Origin: Diacronema lutheri
Taxonomy: Eukaryota > Haptophyta > Pavlovophyceae > Pavlovales > Pavlovaceae
Length of the DNA: 64,000 nt
Reading direction: 5' to 3'
NCBI GenBank assembly: GCA_019448385.1
Contig: JAGTXO010000026.1
Span: 126,501 to 190,500 of the forward strand
In this document: positions 12,110-21,838 of the stretch, in pieces
Layout: each line of letters opens with the position of its first letter
Position numbering within the stretch: the stretch's first letter is position 1
Program-made: the position numbers and the translations under genes
The notes under the pieces: model-generated
Databases searched by the model: none
Told to the model about the DNA's origin: nothing
Seen by the model: only the letters and a program-made list of their open reading frames with translations

Positions 12110-13700
12110 CCGCCTCGCCACCGCTGACCGCGCGGAGCACCTCTTTGAAGACGACGGTGCGCGTCACATGGTCCGGGCCAAGCGCAAAGCGGATGCGCGA
12201 CGCGTGCCCGACGCGCGAAGCGGCCACGTAGAGCTGGCCGTGCGTGAAGCACGGCTCGGCGAGCCACACGCCCGCGCACCCGAGCGCTTGACCCTGCGCC
12301 TTGTTACGCCGGCCGCACCGGGAACTGGCGGTGCAGCCATGCAAACGCGAACGTGCCCTCGTCGGGCGAGTGGTGGTCGATGCGCGCGATGAGCACGGTG
12401 CTGTCGCGCCCGGCGGCCGCGCCGGGTCGCGCGCACTCGAGCAGCCGGCCGCCGGCGCGCACGCCGCGCACGACCAGCCGCGTGCCGCTGCACAGCCCCT
12501 CGCCGAGCGAGAGGAGGCGAGTGGCTACGAGCTCCGCCGGGTAGGCCGAGACGCCTCGGGCAGCTGCACGGGATCGAGCGGGAATGCGCCGGGCATGGCC
12601 CCCGCAGGCGGCACCGCCGCGGGAAAGGCGCCGTCGCCGAGGCTGCGCGGCAGCTTCGCCCACTCGCCCGCGCCGAGCGCGTCGCCCGTGTCGCGCGCCG
12701 CGTTCGAGGCGCGAGAGTTCTCGACCAAGGCGTACGGCCGATCGTGCTGCCACGATGCCGAGTACTCGAGGCAGGAGCGCACGATCTGCGCGCGCGAGCC
12801 GCGCCGCACCACCGGCAAGCACTGGCAAAAGTCGCCGGCGAGCAGCAACGTCTTGCCGCCGAAGCGCTCGTCGACGCCCGTCACGTCGCGCAAACACCGA
12901 TCGAGCGAGTCGAGGCGGCCCCGCTTCTGCATCGGCGCCTCGTCCCCCACGATCATTCGCCGCGGCGGCCACGGAGCGCCCGCGCTCGGAGCGCGGCACG
13001 CCATTGAACGGCTTGCCCGTCCGAGTCGGCGCCGACGGGCACCTTGAAGGTCGAGTGGAAGGTGCGGCCGTCGGGCAGCAGCGTGGCGGCGACGCCCGAG
13101 GACGCGCACACGACGACCGCGTGCCCATCCGCGCGCACGGCGGCGATGATGGCGCGCTCGACGAACGTCTTGCCCGTGCCGCCCGGCGCGTCGCAAAAGT
13201 GCAGCCGGTCGCCCACGCCGCGCAGCGCCGAGTCGACGACCGCGCCGTGGAGCGCGCGCTGCTGGCCGGTCTCGGCCATCGCCGCGCGCGCCGCCGCCGC
13301 GCTCGCAGCCTGCTCGGCGCGATCGTAGCCCTGCGCGCGCGCGAGCTCGCGCCCGCCCGGCCCGGCCGGCGCGCGCGCCGTGCGCAGACCGGCCACCGCC
13401 GCGAGCGCCGCCGCGCGCTCGCGCTCGTCGGGCACGTACAGCCCCGTGGAGTCGAACGTGTCGGCCCAGGCGGCCACGCTGTACGAGGCGAAGGCGTCCG
13501 AGCCGGGCTGCGGCCGCTGCTCGGCGCGCTTCGGGAGCATGACCCCGCACACGTTCCACTTGGTGCCAAACATCGAGCCCGTGAGCCCCGTGTAGACGCA
13601 GTCGAGCTGCGTGGCGATGGCGCAGACGTCCTCGTGCCGGATCTCGTCGACCGGTTCGCCATCCGTGGCGTCCAGGATGGCGACTGCGCCCGGGCCGTGA
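12110..13700 (-). mobile_element. Helitron/PIF1-type SF1B helicase, interrupted copy
   Basis: Successive helicase motifs occur in order on the minus strand: Walker A DAPGGTGKTF (about 13170-13200), motif Ia CASSGVAATLLPDGRTFHST, Walker B VGDEAPMQKRG, motif III LLAGDFCQCLPVV, then LCSGTRLVVR with a RQFPVRPA end, and finally NKAQGQAL plus CFTHGQLYVAASRVG. This order and the wording of the last blocks are typical of the helicase half of Helitron RepHel proteins and of free PIF1 helicases. The segments lie in several frames, so the copy looks decayed or intron-split. No HUH Rep domain was found upstream, where a MITE begins at about 13838. It therefore may be a 5'-truncated rolling-circle DNA transposon or a PIF1-like gene of another mobile element. 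Confidence 0.7.
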
Positions 13701-13837
13701 CGCCGCGGCGTCGTTCGGCTGCGTCACGGAGGAGCGCCATCCGTGCGCCACGGAGGAGCGGCAGGACCACGACGCGGCGTGACGCTGGACGACGCCATGC
13801 TGTCGAGGCGCCATGCTGTCGAGCCGCCATGCTCCGA

Positions 13838-14159
13838 GGCGCCGCCGCTTTCTAAAAGGGTGTAGGGTGTAGGGTGTAGGATGCAAACCAAGCCCTCCCC
13901 ACATTTGGGCCCGACGTCACTCCTTCTTCCGTCACAGCGTCATTCCTTCTCCCCCCATGGGACTTTCATAACCGTACTTATCCTACACCCTACACTATGT
14001 AAATACTTAGAGAATAGATCCATCCTACACTAAGTAAAAGTACTCGTATGTGAGTAACGTCACGGCTTCGAAGAAGGAATGACGTCGGGCCCAAATGTGG
14101 GGAGGGCTTGTTTTGCATCCGACACCCTACACCCTACACCCTTTTGAAAAGCGGCGCCG
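13838..14159. mobile_element. MITE-like element with about 90-bp terminal inverted repeats
   Basis: The left arm (about 13838-13930) and right arm (about 14070-14159) are inverted copies with only a few differences and one 3-bp indel. Each arm holds three tandem copies of a 7-bp unit GTGTAGG, then TGCAAA, the block CAAGCCCTCCCCACATTTGG, and GGCCCGACGTCA. The roughly 140-bp centre is AT-rich compared with all neighbours, contains further TCCTACACCCTACA copies and no coding potential. Structure and size fit a non-autonomous DNA transposon (MITE). Target-site duplications could not be fixed because both flanks are GC-rich. Confidence 0.7.
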
Positions 14160-14573
14160 AAGGTGGGAGGAAGCCACCCGTATGCGCGCGTTTGAACGTG
14201 CGCGGACGGCCGTTGGCTTCGCGCCCTTTCGCCCACGGTTTGCGCGCTAACGGACCAGTCCTCCGCAGGCGCCGCGCATCGTCTCAGAGGCGGTCGGTGT
14301 GGTATGCCGCGCGCATCGTCAGCGCCGCGGCGTCGAGCTCGGCGGGCGAGGGCGCGTACGTGACGCCGCTCAGCACCTCGTCCGCGCCCGCCCTCGTCGC
14401 GCTCGCCGCCTCCGCAGTGCGCGCAGGCGGCTTCGTGACGGCACGCGAGGCCACGCCGCGCGCTGCAGGTGCCTTCGCGCGCTGCATCGTCTGTCTGCCG
14501 GTCCGACGCGCTCTGCTCTGAACGAACGGACGGCACGCCCGACGAGATCTCGTCGCGTGCTCGCTCGCACAAC

Positions 14574-15474
14574 ATGTACCCCCAGAACGTCTCCGAGCTG
14601 CTGCCCGACGAGATCTTCGGCGACGAGCTGCTCGTCGACCGGCACTACCGCGTGCGCATCCTTCAGCGCGTCGCCCGCCGCCGCGATGCGGCCGAGGCCA
14701 ACTTTTGGCTCGACGGCGGGCCCGCCGACTCGGTCGTCGGCGCGTGCATGTGCGGCCGAATCTACGCGCTCAAGTGCATGGGCCGGCTCGTCCGCGGCGC
14801 CCGGATCCTCGCGCTGCTGCGCAAGAACGTCGCGCTCGCCACGTGCCGCGCGCACCTCATGGGCCACATGCTCCAGCGCATCGTCGGCGACAGCGGCGTC
14901 GCGCGGCTGCTGCAGCTGGTTGCAGCTCGTTCGCGTGGATCACGACACGCTCAACGCCGAGCACCAGGCCTTGGAAGCACAGCATGACACCGGCCAAATC
15001 ATGCGACGGCATGTGCGCGCGCGCCGACGCGCTCTCCAAGGACCTCGCACGGGCGCACGAGCACGCTCACAAGCTCGATGGCTATCTGGTGTGGTGCAGC
15101 GAGCGCCTCCGTGAGAGTGACTCTTTCAACGGAGCGCTCAAGAACCTGATCACGCGGTGCAGCATGAGATGTGCTGGCTCCACGCCGAGATGTCGTCGCT
15201 CGTTGCGAGTTCGCCCGAGGCTTACGCGAACGACAGCGAGGCCACCGACTTCGAGGACCACGGCGTGTGCGTCGAGTTCGATGTCTTCAACCGCGACGGG
15301 GTCGAGGGCGCGCCCGTGCCCGCGACCGCGCCCACGAAGGCAGAGCCGGGCATCGAGTCCGAGTGCATCGCGCCCGCACAGGCAGAGCCGGGCAGCGAGT
15401 CCGAAGCGTCGCGCCCGCGCCCGCGCACGCGCCCGCGCCGGCAGAGCCGCGCACCGCGCACCGAGCCCAAGTGA
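14574..15474 (+). pseudogene. Unknown coiled-coil protein, frames broken or spliced
   Basis: The sequence starts with MYPQNVSELLPDEIFGDELL and reads about 125 residues, including ANFWLDGGPADSVVGACMCG and a Cys-containing segment. Convincing coding sequence continues in a second frame (DHDTLNAEHQALEAQHDTGQ), a third (ADALSKDLARAHEHAHKLDG) and a fourth piece (WLHAEMSSLVASSPEAYAND) that ends at 15474. The later pieces look like coiled coil and then an acidic tail with two copies of a KAEPG/QAEPG repeat. No clean splice sites join all pieces, so it is called a decayed gene. It resembles no family I know. It is divergent from the minus-strand helicase cluster. Confidence 0.4.
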
Positions 15475-16029
15475 GCCAACATGCTGTCGAGGCGCTGGTT
15501 CCGGCCACCGGCGCATCGAGGCGCTGGCTGCGCAGCACGGCCGTGCGCGACACCCGCAGCTCGGCCAACGGCAAGTAGCGCGCCGGCGCAGCGCACGGTA
15601 TGCCGCGGCGAGCTCAGTCGCGAAGAGTGTCCGACTGGCCGCGCCCTCCACGGGGTGCACGCGCACTCGGCGCGGTCCGGTCAGTCAGAGGGCCTCAGCT
15701 TGCTTGCGATGCCAGTTGCGATCCCCCCCGGAATCCGCCATTCTATTCTACTCTGCGTCAATCACCCAAGCCCTTCCGGTCGCCCGCATTCCGGGGTCGG
15801 TAACTCCGTCGGCCCGGCTCGGGCCCTCCGTCCGCCGCGCCCGCTCGACCCCGAATTCTACTCAAAATCGGCCGGTCAGGAGGGGGGTCTCGGTCCTAGG
15901 CTCGTCCTAAGCATCGCTCCGACCCCTCGAGCGCTCATTGCCTGGCTTTTAACCCTTGATTGTACGACCCGGGTCGTACTCTCAGCCTTACACTGGCCGG
16001 ACCAGCCCGGACCGCGCCGTATATAGTGC
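15475..16029. other. Intergenic interval with an 18-bp perfect palindrome
   Basis: No coding sequence is supported. The base composition is lower in GC than the neighbours from about 15700. A perfect palindrome, GTACGACCCGGGTCGTAC, lies at 15962-15979. The interval separates the accessory region from the first host gene, whose stop codon is at 16030-16032. Confidence 0.5.
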
Positions 16030-17856
16030 TCAGGCGTAGAGTGAGTAGGCGCCGCCGCCGTCGGGGCCAAAGTCGGCGCTGCTCGAGCCATCCTTGCGGA
16101 AGAGGAGCGTGTGCGAGCCGTCCTGCAGCGCGGCGTGCGCGCGCAGCTCCTGCGCGAGCGCGTACTCGCCCGCCGCCTCCTCAAGCTCGCCCCACAGCCG
16201 CCACGTCGAGCCGTCGAAGCGGTCGGCGTTGACCGAGCGCGCGGCGAGGTGGCGCGCGACCACGCCATTGCCGCAGTCGTCCTCGAAGCGCGCGTAGAGC
16301 TGCAGCACCCACGCGAGCTGGTCGCGCTGCGCGACCGACAGCGCTCGCTCGAAGAGCACACGCGCCTGCACGCGGTCGTTGTCTTTCCACTCAAAGACCG
16401 CCCACTCGTAGAGCAGCCGCGAGAGGCGGCGCGCGTGTGCCGACGTGCTCCCGCGCTGCAGCGCACACTCGCTCGCGCCCCGCCGGTAGAGCGCGCGCGC
16501 GCGCGCGAGCGCCGCGCTGCGCTGCTCGGCGCCGGCCGAGCCCCACGTGCGCGGCGCGCCATGCGCTCCAACCTCGCGCAGCAGGAGCGCCGCATACCTC
16601 GCGTACGAGTCGGCGTTGCGCGGGTCAGCGGCGATCGCCCGGCGGAAGAGGAGCGCAGCCGTGCGCAGGTCGGCCGCGCGCTCCTCAAGCCGCGCCCACT
16701 GCTCCCACAGCATCACGTCGCGCGCGTGCTGCGCGGTCGCGCGCTCGTACACGCGGCGCGCGGCGGTAAGTCGGCCATGCTTCTCTTCGAGGTGAGCCCA
16801 CAGCTGCCACAGCTGCACCGCGCCCGCCGTCGCCTCGACGCCGCGCATGCACACGTCGCGCGCGAGCTGCGCGTTGCCCGCGCCGTCCTCGAGCCGCGCG
16901 AGGGCGTGCGCCGCCTGCCAGAAGGGGGGGCCCTTCTTCGCGGCCGGCGCGGCGGCGGCGGCGAGCGCGGCGAGCGCGGCTGAGTCGTCCGCTCGCTCGC
17001 TCGGCCGCACGGGCGTGCCGGGCGCGAGCCGGCGCTTGTCCGGCTGGCGCGCCGGCGCGAGGTCCTGTAGGGCACGCGACGCGAGGTCCGGTGGGGCACG
17101 CGGCGCGAGGTCCGGCAGGACACGCGGCGTCGCGACCGCGACGGCTTTGCGCAGGTGGACGCGCGCGGCGTCAACGTTGCCCGCGTTCACCTCGAGCAGC
17201 CCAATTGCGTGGAGCAGCTGCGGGTTGGCCGGCTCGTGCCGCAGCCCCACGCGCAGCATCTGCCGCGCTGCCTCCGTCTCGCGCAGCCTGCCGTCGAGCA
17301 GCACCGCCATGCCGTGCACGAGCCGCGGGTTGGGGCGCGGCAGGCCGCGCGTGAGGCCGGTCTCGAAGAGCGTGCGCGCGGTCTCGACGTTGCCCAGCGC
17401 CGCTTCCATCCGCCCCCACGCGTGGTACGCGCTGCCGAGCGACGCATTCAGCTGCAGCGCCTTGCGGTAGACGGAGCGCGCCTGCGCGTACTGCGCCGAG
17501 TCGTGCAGCGTGTCGGCGAGCGCCTGCCACAGGAGCGCGTTGTCGGGCTGCGCGCGCACGGCGGCGAGGAGGACGCGCTCCGCTGCCGCCATGTCACGCC
17601 GCCGGCGCACGAGCGTGGCGAGGTTCATCCACGCCTTGCCGTCATGCGGCGCGCGAGCGATCACGGCCGCGAGCTCGCGCGCCTCGGCCGACTGCTCGGC
17701 GGAGACCATCGCGACGGGAGCAGGGCCGGCGGCCAGCGCCACGGAGCGGCGACTCACCGGCGCGCGCGCGCGCGCCGCCCACCCGCGCGCCGCGCCCCAG
17801 CGCGTCGCCACAAGGAGCACCACCAGCGGCGCGCGCACGCTTCGCGACACCTCCAT
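16030..17856 (-). CDS. HAT/TPR-repeat protein, MBB1/HCF107-like
   Basis: Single-exon gene for 608 residues. Residues 1-45 form a hydrophobic, then Arg/Ala-rich leader ([20 protein letters not shown]) typical of plastid or ER import. About ten half-TPR (HAT) units follow, for example [60 protein letters not shown] and [20 protein letters not shown], with the conserved Trp and Ala-Leu-Glu of HAT repeats. An imperfect [20 protein letters not shown] stretch lies in the middle. In plants and green algae MBB1/HCF107 bind the 5' ends of plastid psbB/psbH transcripts. The targeting leader favours that role over the nuclear Clf1 or CstF-77 HAT proteins. It is divergent from RAB1, with 77 bp between start codons. 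Confidence 0.7.
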   Translation of the reverse strand: MEVSRSVRAPLVVLLVATRWGAARGWAARARAPVSRRSVALAAGPAPVAMVSAEQSAEARELAAVIARAPHDGKAWMNLATLVRRRRDMAAAERVLLAAVRAQPDNALLWQALADTLHDSAQYAQARSVYRKALQLNASLGSAYHAWGRMEAALGNVETARTLFETGLTRGLPRPNPRLVHGMAVLLDGRLRETEAARQMLRVGLRHEPANPQLLHAIGLLEVNAGNVDAARVHLRKAVAVATPRVLPDLAPRAPPDLASRALQDLAPARQPDKRRLAPGTPVRPSERADDSAALAALAAAAAPAAKKGPPFWQAAHALARLEDGAGNAQLARDVCMRGVEATAGAVQLWQLWAHLEEKHGRLTAARRVYERATAQHARDVMLWEQWARLEERAADLRTAALLFRRAIAADPRNADSYARYAALLLREVGAHGAPRTWGSAGAEQRSAALARARALYRRGASECALQRGSTSAHARRLSRLLYEWAVFEWKDNDRVQARVLFERALSVAQRDQLAWVLQLYARFEDDCGNGVVARHLAARSVNADRFDGSTWRLWGELEEAAGEYALAQELRAHAALQDGSHTLLFRKDGSSSADFGPDGGGAYSLYA

Positions 17857-17933
17857 CCTGCGCCCGCGTCCTCTCAGCAGGCGGAAAGCGCGGCAGACCC
17901 TCCGCCAAGTCTTCTTGCGGCGGGGCGGGCGCG

Positions 17934-18954
17934 ATGACGCCGGAATAGTGCGCGCGGCCGCGCGCGTGCCGCCGCCGCGGGCACGGGGCCACGCTGACGC
18001 GTCGTCGCACGCCGCCTGCTCGCCGCCGCGCGCGCAGCGATTACCTCTTCAAGCTGCTCCTCATCGGCGACTCGGGCGTCGGCAAGTCATGCCTCCTCCT
18101 GCGATTCGCCGTACGCGCGACGTCGCGCATTCGCGCGCGCGGTGGGGCCCAGAAGCATCACGTGCGCGCGGCGCACCTCGCGCGTCCGCGCAGGACGACA
18201 CGTACACCGAGAGCTACATCTCGACGATCGGCGTGGACTTCAAGATCCGCACGATCCAGCTCGACGGCAAGACGATCAAGTTGCAGATCTGGGACACGGC
18301 TGGGCAGGAGCGCTTCCGCACAATCACGAGCAGGCGCGTCGGGCGCGCTTTGCGCGGCGCGCGACGGGCCGCTCGTGCGCCCATCCGCCGTCGGCCTGCG
18401 CGCGCACCTCCGTCACCGGCGCGCACGCGCGGCGCCGGCGCGCGTGCGCGCAGCTACTATCGGGGTGCGCACGGCATCATCGTCGTGTATGACGTGACGG
18501 ACCAGGAGAGCTTCAACAACGTGAAGCAGTGGCTCTCCGAGATTGACCGCTACGCGTCAGAGACCGTGAACAAGCTGCTTGTCGGCAACAAGAGCGACCT
18601 CACCTCCAAGAAGGTTGTCGACTACGACGTTGCCAAGGCACGCGCGCGCCGTGGAGCGCAGTCCCGCGCTCTGCGCGCTGTGCGCTTCACACGCGCAGCC
18701 TACGACCCGTCCCTCCCACCCGGGGCGCGACCGCCGCGGTGCGCACGCGCGCGCAGGACTTTGCGGACGGCCTGCAGATCCCGTTCCTCGAGGCGTCGGC
18801 AAAGAGCGCGCAAAACGTTGAGCAGGCGTTCCTCACCATGGCCACCGAGATCAAAAACCGGATGGCCTCTCAGCCCGCCGCAAAGGCGGGCAACCAGCAG
18901 CAAGTGCACATCGGCAAGACGCAGGCCATCAAGAAGGATGGCGGCTGCTGCTGA
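17934..18954 (+). CDS. RAB1: RAB1/Ypt1 small GTPase
   Basis: Five exons: 17934-17947, 18038-18110, 18194-18333, 18454-18637 and 18757-18954, giving 202 residues. Exon 1 codes MTPEY, which joins to [17 protein letters not shown], so the tiny first exon is well supported by RAB1 similarity and phase. G motifs are all present: GDSGVGKS, the effector region [28 protein letters not shown] and SAK. The C-terminus GGCC is the geranylgeranylation signal. The protein controls ER-to-Golgi transport. Introns 3 and 4 begin with GC rather than GT (AG|GCGCG and AG|GCACG). No GT alternative keeps the frame. Introns are 83-120 nt. Confidence 0.93.
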
Positions 18955-19040
18955 GCGGCAGAGCGCAGCCAGGACCGACTTACCCGGATGCACGTCGGTG
19001 CTGTGGCTGCGGATGTTGGTTGATGGCGCGGCGCACGCGG

Positions 19041-19798
19041 TCAGCAAATTGTCTGAAAGTGCGGGTCGGCGCGCGCAATGGTGCCGGGCGCGCAGCCTCT
19101 CGTCTGCGCGCACACGTGCGGACGCACCAGCTCGTGGAGGCCGGATGCGCCGGTGCAGCAGCAAGCGGCCGAACGTGCGCATGACGCCGTGTGACGTGCG
19201 GAGCACGGCGAGCGGGCTCGCCCGGCCGGGCGGTAAAGCCGCGCTTGCACGAGCTGCAGCGAGGTGATGGCGAGCAGGCTCTCGGCGCGCAGCATGGCCG
19301 CGCGGGGGGGGGGGGGGAGGGGGGGGGGGGGGGGGGGGGGGGGATGCGGGGATCGACGCTGTCGCGCGAGCCACTGTGCCCTGCCCAAACGCGCGAGAGC
19401 GGCGAGCTGCGATAGGCCGCGAGGCGCCCGCCGGCCACATCGTCGTCGGCCGCGAGCGCGCGCTGCACCGCGCCGCGCGAGCGGGGGGGCGGCCTGTGTT
19501 GCGGCGGCCTGTGCGGCCGTATGCGCTGCGGCACGGCGTGCGCCTTGGTAGAGTTGGGCCAGGCGCACGGCCCGGAGCATGTCGTCCTCAGCGAACCAGA
19601 TTCGCCCGTGAGCACGCCGCGCGCTCCACACGGCCGTACGCCACCCTGAAGAAAGCCGGAGTGCAACGGCGCGAACTCGCGCATCGCCGTCTTCGGACAT
19701 CCAACCGTCGCCGAGAAGCGCACGCGAGTTCTCGGCGTGCGCGCGCCGATCATCGCCGATGAAAACGCGAGTGATGTGCTCTGGGGGTTGTGGCATGC
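19041..19798 (-). CDS. Unrecognised gene overlapping the prolyl hydroxylase 5' end
   Basis: A minus-strand frame starting at 19798 reads [40 protein letters not shown] and [20 protein letters not shown], whose composition is much less biased than the usual antisense frames here. It then becomes Ala-rich. A pure G tract at about 19303-19343 (C tract on this strand) with an AG after it suggests an intron between about 19420 and 19262. The downstream piece could be [16 protein letters not shown] to a stop at 19041, but other frames are possible. It starts inside the antisense of the prolyl hydroxylase leader. No family is recognised. It could also be a chance frame. Confidence 0.3.
19303..19343. 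repeat. Near-pure G tract
   Basis: About 41 bases of G with one A. It is one of about ten such tracts in the window. On the minus strand it is a C tract that could serve as the polypyrimidine tract of an intron in the unrecognised minus-strand gene. Confidence 0.7.
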
Positions 19799-20954
19799 CA
19801 ACCGCACCACTTTGCCGCTCAAAACGGCTCCGCTCCATGCGGTCGGGCCCCGGCGGAAAGCGTGCGCGCAAGGCGCCTCCCGGAGGCGTGCGGGCAGAGA
19901 AGGGCCGGTCGCCGACGTACGTTGGTGCGGCGGGCGTTGCGCTGGTCGCCACCGTGTTCTTTGCAGCGATGCGCGGTCGGCTCACGGCGCCGCCGTCCGC
20001 GCTCGATTCTCCGCCAAGCCGGCCCGTGCCCGCGCGGGAAGCGCGCGGCCCGCGCGTGCGACACGAGCGCGCCGCGGAGGCGGGCGTCGCGGAGGCGGGG
20101 CCCGCGGAGGCTGCCGAGCAATGCGTCGATCTCTCGGAGCACTGCGCGTACTGGGCGGCGAACGGCGAGTGCGCGAGCAACCCGCCGTACATGCTTGCCG
20201 AGTGCGCTGCATCGTGCGGCGCGTGCGCGGGCGCGCGCGCGCGCGCGGACGGCGCGAGCGACGAGGAGGACGAGGTGCTGCGCGAGCGGCGGCGGGCGTG
20301 GCCAAAGTGCAAGGACAAGGCCGCCGAGTGCCCCCTTTGGGCGCGCGCGGGCGAGTGCGCCAAGAACGAGCGCTACATGATGGTGCAGTGCGCGCTTTCA
20401 TGCGCCTCGTGCGAGATGCAGGACTTTGCCACGCGCTGCAAGCGGGACCCGAACGCGACGCCTGCCGTCCTGCCCGGGCAGATGGACGAGATGTTCGCGC
20501 GGATCGAGACGTCGCCCGAATACGCGCGTTATGCGCCACGCGTGGTCTCGCGCGACCCGTGGATCGTCGTGCTCGATGAGTTCATGAGCGCGGACGAGGC
20601 GGACGAGATCGTGCGCGTGGCGATGCGCGACGAGGGTGTGCACTTCACCGCATCGCAGGGGACGAGCGGGATCGACGAGGATGGCACGCTCATTCCGACC
20701 GTCTCGTCGTACCGCACGAGTCACACGAATTGGTGCGAGGACGAGTGCATCGACCAGCCGGCGGTTGCCGCCGTACGCCAGCGCGTCGTCTCAATCACGG
20801 GCGTGCCGGACGTGAACCACGAGTTCCCGCAGATCCTGCGCTACACGCACAGCCAGTACTACAACGAGGTGCGCCGCGATCCGACCGAGCGGCAAGTGGC
20901 CGTGCGGCCGAGTGGCGGGGCAATGCGCCGCCTTTCCCGCCTGCCATTGTGACC

Positions 20955-20988
<34 letters not shown>

Positions 20989-21333
20989 CTCCCTCCCCTC
21001 CCTCCCGGCCTCCTCGACATCGTGCAGCACCACGACTTCATCGGGGAGCACAGCGCGATGCCGTGCGGCCCCCGGGTGTACACCATGTTCCTGTACTTGT
21101 CGGACGTGGAGGAGGGCGGGCACACGCGCTTCACGCAGCTCAACATCTCGGTGCAGCCCAAGCGCGGCCGGGCTGTGCTCTGGCCGTCGACGCTCTCGGC
21201 CGCGCCGATGGAGCAGGACGTTCGGACGCACCACGTCGCAGAGCCGGTCGTGCGCGGCGTCAAGTACTCGGTCAACCTGTGGCTGCACATGTTCGACTTC
21301 AAGTCGGCGAATAAAATCTCGTGCACCGGCTGA
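19759..21333 (+). CDS. Prolyl 4-hydroxylase with two ShKT domains
   Basis: Two exons, 19759-20868 and 21028-21333, give up to 471 residues. A Lys/Arg-rich cytosolic tail precedes a signal anchor (YVGAAGVALVATVFFAAMRG). Two six-cysteine ShKT domains follow (about residues 122-160 and 184-220, each ending CxxC with a Cys after CAxSC). The 2-oxoglutarate/Fe(II) dioxygenase core fills the rest. The iron ligands are HxD (H371-x-D373, first codons of exon 2) and the distal His in THHVAEPVVRGVKYS, with the 2OG-binding Lys ten residues later. It would hydroxylate prolines of secreted or wall proteins in the ER/Golgi. The 159-nt intron holds a C tract of about 31 bases before CGTGCAG. In-frame Met codons at 19795 and 19837 are alternative starts. 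Confidence 0.9.
20957..20987 (+). repeat. Pure C tract in prolyl hydroxylase intron
   Basis: About 31 consecutive C within the single intron, ending about 40 nt before the acceptor AG. It takes the place of the polypyrimidine tract. Confidence 0.8.
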
Positions 21334-21421
21334 TCCCCTCTGCGCTCATGCCGGCATTGGACTCCCGCCTCAGTCCATGTCAGACGGGCAAATCAGGGCC
21401 AGGGCCGGCATGAGGGCGCTG

Positions 21422-21458
21422 TGGGGGGGGGGGGGGGGGGGGAGGGGGGGGGGGGGGG
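21422..21458. repeat. Near-pure G tract between convergent genes
   Basis: About 37 bases of G with one A. It lies between the stop of the prolyl hydroxylase (21333) and the stop of the minus-strand membrane protein (21480). No transcript role is evident. Confidence 0.7.
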
Positions 21459-21479
21459 TAATTTGGGGGACACCACGAC

Positions 21480-21821
21480 TCAGTGCGGCCGCACAACCTT
21501 CAGGACAATGTCGCCCTCCCAACCGCCGTCCGCGTGCAAGCGGAGGCCAGCAAGCGCGATGATCGCTCCGCCTGTGACGAGGAGAAGCGCAGTGTGCACC
21601 CACGAGGGGCCATCCACATCACGGCCATCTAGCGCCGTGAGCACGGGCGGAGGTCGCGCACGGTCCGGGACGCGCGTGGCGCCCATGCCCTGCTTTTGCT
21701 TTTCTCTAAAGCGCGCGACATACTCCGCCGACGGAGGCGGCATTGACGGCGGCTGGATGTCCGCGTGCGCGCCGGGAAATAGCGGCGCCAGGGAGGCGGC
21801 ACGACATTGAGCGGACGCCAT
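21480..21821 (-). CDS. Small single-pass membrane protein
   Basis: An open frame of 113 residues beginning MASAQCRAASLAPLFPGAHA. It contains a charged helix (SAEYVARFREKQKQ) and one clear membrane segment (WVHTALLLVTGGAIIALAGL) followed by a short hydrophilic tail. No family is recognised. Support comes from the well-formed membrane helix and from its position: its start codon lies 17 bp from the METTL22 start on the opposite strand, a layout repeated elsewhere in this window. Confidence 0.55.
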   Translation of the reverse strand: MASAQCRAASLAPLFPGAHADIQPPSMPPPSAEYVARFREKQKQGMGATRVPDRARPPPVLTALDGRDVDGPSWVHTALLLVTGGAIIALAGLRLHADGGWEGDIVLKVVRPH

Positions 21822-21838
21822 CGTGTGGAGGGTGCACG

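Noticed and set aside
13860-14150. Internal telomere
   Set aside because: Only three 7-mers at each end, inverted and joined to 70 bp of further inverted repeat, which fits a MITE better.
15700-16029. RNA gene in the lower-GC interval
   Set aside because: No tRNA arms, no B-box and no conserved rRNA or snRNA stretch could be recognised.
20125-20420. ShKT domains taken as toxin genes
   Set aside because: They are in frame with a prolyl hydroxylase and behind a signal anchor, a known domain layout unrelated to venom.
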